From NCBI GenBank assembly GCA_011057175.1, contig DSBZ01000092.1, positions 1 to 9,925 of the forward strand: 9,925 nt of DNA, in the 5' to 3' direction. Shown in pieces: positions 7,190 to 9,925 of this stretch. The stretch is from Candidatus Acetothermia bacterium. Lineage in GTDB: Bacteria; Bipolaricaulota; Bipolaricaulia; Bipolaricaulales; Bipolaricaulaceae. Below the pieces are notes generated by a model, which saw only the letters and a list, made by a program, of their open reading frames with translations, was not told where the DNA came from and made no database searches. Position 1 is the stretch's first letter. Every line of letters begins with the position of its first letter. The position numbers and the translations under genes are program-made.

Positions 7190-8154
7190 CCCGCCCCCCC
7201 TCGCCGGACGACCACGTGCGCCAGCTCGCGACGGATTGCGCTCTCATCCAGACAGAGCTTCTCCTCGACCTCCGCCGAGGCCATCGCCGCCGCCATCCCG
7301 TACCGGGCCGCCTCCACCAACTCCTCGCCGCGGAGGAGCGCCACGAGGAGCCCCCCGACGAGCGCGTCGTCGGCGCCGACGAGGTTCTTGAACGTGGAGA
7401 GCGGCACCCGCGCCTCGAGCTCCCACACCCCATCGCCCGTGACGAGGATGTCGCCCGTGACATGGTGGGAGATGAGGCACGCCCCGACCCCCTGGCCCAC
7501 GACCTTCTTGCCGGCGCGCACGATCTGCTGGGCCGTGCTCACCGGCATGTCCCCCAATTGGAGCTCCGCGCGGACATCGGGCTTCACGAGGAACGGGCCC
7601 TCCTCGATCGCGCGCACGAGGGGCTCCCCGCCAGCGTGGACGACCACGCGGGCCCCGGCGGTGCGGGCGATGCGGACGAGGGTGCGGTAGCAGTCGGGAG
7701 GGCATCCCGACGGGACGGCCCCCCCCAACACCACGTACTCCGCGCACCGGACCATCCGCTCGTACTTGCGGAGGAAGATCCGCAGCGCCTCCTCGGGGAC
7801 GGGCGGGCCCTCCTCGTGGATGAGCAGCGGGTGGTATTCCCGCCCGCGGGCGATCACGGTGACGTTGGTTCGGGTCTCTCCGGGGATCCACACGAAGTTC
7901 GCCGTCACCCCGTGGGCAAGGAGGTCCTGGAGGACGATCTGGCCCGTGTGCCCGGCGAGGAACCCAAGGGCGATCGTCTCCGCGCCGTGGCAGGCGAGGA
8001 ACGTGGACACGTTGATCCCCTTCCCCCCCGCGGACATGAGCGACCTCTCCGATCGGATGAGGATCGCTTCCTCCGGCTGATCGAGGCAAAGAGGGAGCTC
8101 GTCCACCCAGTAGAACTTGTCGAGGGTCGGGTTGAGGGTGACGGTGAGGATCAT
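7186..8154 (-). CDS. PfkB-family sugar kinase, 1-phosphofructokinase-like, divergent
   Basis: 322-residue ribokinase-fold kinase of the 1-phosphofructokinase/tagatose-6-phosphate kinase (FruK/LacC) branch, which phosphorylates a sugar phosphate with ATP. Visible family features: TVTLNPTLD (4-12), the first signature SAGGKGINVS (41-50), GFLAGHTG (64-71), GETRTNVTVI (92-101), LGGAVPSG (143-150), PFLVKPD (187-193), and the C-terminal signature GADDALVGG (260-268). Differences from the usual pattern: GADD replaces GAGD (the aspartate aligned with the catalytic base, D263, is kept, but the anion-hole glycine is Asp262); KPD replaces KPN; HAGGE (173-177) replaces DTSGE; and GQGVGA (220-225) replaces the usual SLGxxG nucleotide-loop segment. 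Substrate is therefore uncertain and activity not assured. The ATG at 8154 overlaps the miaB stop by 4 bases. An upstream in-frame start 20 codons earlier would add a Gly-rich stretch lying within miaB and is rejected. Confidence 0.88.
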   Translation of the reverse strand: MILTVTLNPTLDKFYWVDELPLCLDQPEEAILIRSERSLMSAGGKGINVSTFLACHGAETIALGFLAGHTGQIVLQDLLAHGVTANFVWIPGETRTNVTVIARGREYHPLLIHEEGPPVPEEALRIFLRKYERMVRCAEYVVLGGAVPSGCPPDCYRTLVRIARTAGARVVVHAGGEPLVRAIEEGPFLVKPDVRAELQLGDMPVSTAQQIVRAGKKVVGQGVGACLISHHVTGDILVTGDGVWELEARVPLSTFKNLVGADDALVGGLLVALLRGEELVEAARYGMAAAMASAEVEEKLCLDESAIRRELAHVVVRRGGAG

Positions 8155-9443
8155 CCCACCACCCGCCCGTGGAGCGCCCCCGCTGCCGCTTCCTCGATCG
8201 TCACCATCGCCCATCGCCCGATCATAGCGGGACCGCCGGGGAAGAGCACGGTGCGGAAATCACGGGTCCTGCCCACGAGGCGCCCCTTGGCGGGGAGGAA
8301 CCCCTCCACCAGGACCTCGACCGTGGTCCCGATCCGGGCCTCGTGCAGGCGGAGGGCGATCCGCCGGCTCGCGTCCAGGACGGCGGCCAGGCGCTGCCCC
8401 TTCTCCTGGGGAGGGACGTCGTCCGGCATCTCCGCGGCCCGGGTCCCCGGGCGGGGGGAGTACATCGCGGCGAATACGGTCCCGAACGAGACCTCCTCCA
8501 GGAGGGACAGCGTCTGGGCGAAGTCCTCCTCCGTCTCCCCGGGGAACCCGACGATGACGTCCGTGGTGACGTTCACCTCCGGGATCGCCCCCCGCAGGCG
8601 GCGGACGAGGGCAAGGAACTCCTCCCGGGTGTAGCCGCGCCCCATCGCGGCAAGGATCCGGTCGCTCCCCGACTGGACGGCAAGGTGGACGTGGGGACAG
8701 AGGTTCCCGCCCTGGGCGAGGGCGGCGATGGCCTCGTCCGTCATGTACGCCGGATGAGAGGTCGTGAACCGAATCCGGGGGATGGGGATCTTCGCCGCCT
8801 CGCCCAGCAGCCGGGCGAAGGTCGTCCCATCGCCGAGGTCGCGGCCGTAGGCGTCCACGTTCTGGCCGAGAAGGGTCACCTCCCGGTAGCCGGAGCGCGC
8901 GAGGTCCCGGAGTTCCACAAGCACTTCGGGCATCGGGCGCGAGCGCAAAGGCCCCCGGACGCGGGGGACGACGCAGTAGGCGCAGGCGTGGGAGCAGCCC
9001 TCGGCGACCGTGACGTAGGCCTGGAACGGGCTCCGGCGGAGGACGGGCAGGCGCTCGAGGCCGTTGGGGGTGGGGAGGCAGGCGAACCGCTCCCCGCAGC
9101 TTGCCCGGGCGATGAGGGTGGGGAGTTGGGCGAGCCCAGCGGTGCCGAACGCGAAGTCCGCGCCCGGAACGAGGTCGAGGATCCTCTCCCCCCGGCCCTG
9201 GGGGATGCAGCCGCCGATCCCGATGAGGAGGGGGCGGGAGCGGCGGAGGCGCTGGAGCTCCCCCACCCTGCCCAGGACCTTGTCTTCGGAGCGCTGGCGG
9301 ACCATGCACGTGTTGAGGAGGACCACGTCTGCCTCTTCGGGCGTGTCCACGAGGGCATACCCGGCCTGGGCGAGGACGCCGGCGATCTCCTCGCTGCGGT
9401 GCTCGTTCTGCTGACAGCCCCAGGTCAGGATGCAGGCCTTCAT
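8151..9443 (-). CDS. miaB: tRNA-2-methylthio-N6-dimethylallyladenosine synthase
   Basis: 430-residue radical-SAM methylthiotransferase that adds a methylthio group to i6A37 of tRNAs reading UNN codons, aiding reading-frame maintenance. N-terminal MTTase domain: TWGCQQNEHRSEE with C10, NTC at C46, and GGC at C79, the three ligands of the auxiliary 4Fe-4S cluster. The radical-SAM CxxxCxxC motif is C150, C154 and C157 (GCSHACAYC), followed by VVPRVRG and SRP. LLGQNVDAYG (191-200) and FTTSHP (226-231) favour MiaB over RimO or MtaB. A TRAM RNA-binding domain occupies about 367-430. The ATG at 9443 is where homology begins; the frame is open 28 codons further to 9527, but that stretch looks non-conserved. 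No clear Shine-Dalgarno sequence is visible (GTG ATG in tandem). It is the first gene of the packed run; its TGA overlaps the kinase ATG. Confidence 0.95.
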   Translation of the reverse strand: MKACILTWGCQQNEHRSEEIAGVLAQAGYALVDTPEEADVVLLNTCMVRQRSEDKVLGRVGELQRLRRSRPLLIGIGGCIPQGRGERILDLVPGADFAFGTAGLAQLPTLIARASCGERFACLPTPNGLERLPVLRRSPFQAYVTVAEGCSHACAYCVVPRVRGPLRSRPMPEVLVELRDLARSGYREVTLLGQNVDAYGRDLGDGTTFARLLGEAAKIPIPRIRFTTSHPAYMTDEAIAALAQGGNLCPHVHLAVQSGSDRILAAMGRGYTREEFLALVRRLRGAIPEVNVTTDVIVGFPGETEEDFAQTLSLLEEVSFGTVFAAMYSPRPGTRAAEMPDDVPPQEKGQRLAAVLDASRRIALRLHEARIGTTVEVLVEGFLPAKGRLVGRTRDFRTVLFPGGPAMIGRWAMVTIEEAAAGALHGRVVG

Positions 9444-9628
9444 CACCGGAAGCGTACCCGGAGGAGACCAGTTGGACGAGACACGGCCTCGATCTAGGAT
9501 CTCTGGTTCGGGAGTGTCACCGTCCATCGCGGAACAGAGCCACTACGTCCCCATTCACGGGCAGCGCTTTTCGTCTCCAGCCACTACCGGCTAACCACAC
9601 AATCTTCCGCCGCCGCTCGGGCACGGCA
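9444..9628. other. Intergenic gap upstream of miaB
   Basis: 185 bp between the end of the partial upstream gene and miaB, visibly less GC-rich than the coding parts. It should carry the miaB promoter. The best minus-strand candidate is GTGACA, 18 bp, TAGATC, which is too weak to call. A 9-base motif AGCCACTAC occurs twice (near 9537 and 9578 on the plus strand), of unknown meaning. I see no tRNA, riboswitch or mobile-element end here. Confidence 0.5.
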
Positions 9629-9644
9629 CTAGTCCTGTGCCGAG
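9616..9644 (-). repeat. GC-rich inverted repeat at the upstream gene's stop codon
   Basis: On the plus strand CTCGGGCAC (9616-9624) pairs with GTGCCGAG (9637-9644) with one bulged G; alternatively CGGCAC (9624-9629) pairs with GTGCCG (9637-9642) around a 7-base loop. The structure contains the TAG stop of the upstream partial gene. It could stabilise or help end that transcript, but no T-run follows on the minus strand (the next bases are GC-rich), so it is not a standard intrinsic terminator. Confidence 0.35.
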
Positions 9645-9925
9645 GCTGCAAGTTCCGCGTCCGGCTGTCTGCCCAAGGCCTGGCACGCCCTCACATCGTC
9701 GCGGACCATGTACCCCATGCGGCCAGCGAAGGCCTCGGGCAACGTCTGGTAGAACGGGAGCAGGGCGCTCAGACGGGCCAGGCGCTCCTCCTCGGCCAGG
9801 TCGGCGTAGAGGCGGGTGGCGAAGTGCACCGCCTGCGGGTCATCGACCGTTCGAGGGTGACCCACGACGGCGCGGGCCAGGGGCGGTGGAAGAGAATCGG
9901 GCTGGCGGGGGTCGGAGACGGGGGC
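9629..9925 (-). CDS. C-terminal part of an unrecognised protein, N-terminus outside window
   Basis: The frame is open from the window edge to a TAG at 9631-9629, giving at least 98 residues. The edge portion is Pro-rich (DSLPPPLA), followed by a predicted helical, acidic stretch (VHFATRLYADLAEEERLARL) and then FYQTLPEAFAGRMGYMVRDD; it ends QPDAELAASAQD. Third positions are mostly G or C (CTG, GCC, GAC, CGC), as expected of real coding sequence. A GTG at 9865 could be an internal start, but the open frame beyond it suggests the gene continues outside. Codon choice differs a little from neighbours (TAG stop, some CGA, CGT, AGA and TTG). I do not recognise the family; no catalytic motif, signal peptide or membrane segment is visible. 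Confidence 0.5.
   Translation of the reverse strand, partial: APVSDPRQPDSLPPPLARAVVGHPRTVDDPQAVHFATRLYADLAEEERLARLSALLPFYQTLPEAFAGRMGYMVRDDVRACQALGRQPDAELAASAQD

Noticed and set aside
7190..7201. Long C/G run before the CBS gene as a possible G-quadruplex or slippage site
   Set aside because: It is a single run, not four spaced G-tracts, and both flanking genes read through in intact frames.
9444..9527. N-terminal extension of miaB by 28 codons from 9527
   Set aside because: MiaB homology begins at the Met at 9443 (MKACILTWGC); the extension has no family resemblance and no clear ribosome binding site.
9460..9620. Weak promoter-like hexamers upstream of miaB and a possible integron attC-like CTAAC segment
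   Set aside because: The hexamers match the consensus poorly, and the attC core pattern and its inverted partner are absent.

Overview
This is a very GC-rich bacterial window (by eye about two thirds G+C) in which every gene I can support lies on the minus strand. Transcription therefore runs from high to low coordinates. Third codon positions are mostly G or C, GTG starts occur beside ATG, and most stops are TGA. The gene content is core bacterial: rho, a bacterial-type prolyl-tRNA synthetase with an editing insertion, miaB, and a DinG-type helicase. The lineage cannot be fixed from the sequence. A GC-rich, poorly cultivated bacterial phylum (for example Bipolaricaulota) would fit the style, but that is a low-confidence guess.

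Layout in the direction of transcription. (1) 9925-9629: the C-terminal end of an unrecognised protein that enters from outside the window. (2) 9628-9444: a 185-bp gap with a GC-rich inverted repeat at its upstream end and no convincing promoter. (3) 9443-4339: a tightly packed five-gene run of miaB, a divergent PfkB-family sugar kinase, a CBS-pair protein, a DinG-like helicase and proS. The first four genes overlap their neighbours by 4 bases (ATGA, ATGA, GTGA), and proS follows after 13 bases. (4) A near-consensus sigma70 promoter (TTGAAA, 17 bp, TATACT) whose -35 box overlaps the proS stop codon. (5) 2561-1: a second unit of GT2 glycosyltransferase, rho and a LysM-M23 peptidoglycan hydrolase, the last cut off by the window start.

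The first unit mixes translation (tRNA thiomethylation, prolyl-tRNA charging), DNA repair (the helicase), a sugar-phosphate kinase and a probable adenylate sensor. The second joins transcription termination with envelope functions. The genes do not form one recognisable pathway. What they share is the dense packing and translational coupling.

I find no mobile element, CRISPR array, RNA gene or obviously new system. The observations most worth checking are: the helicase N-terminus, which looks like a DEDDh exonuclease domain stripped of all its catalytic residues while the helicase keeps an Fe-S cysteine set; a perfect 7-bp hairpin that buries the helicase start codon inside the end of the CBS gene; the strong promoter at the end of proS; and the sugar kinase with several altered signature motifs, including GADD in place of GAGD.
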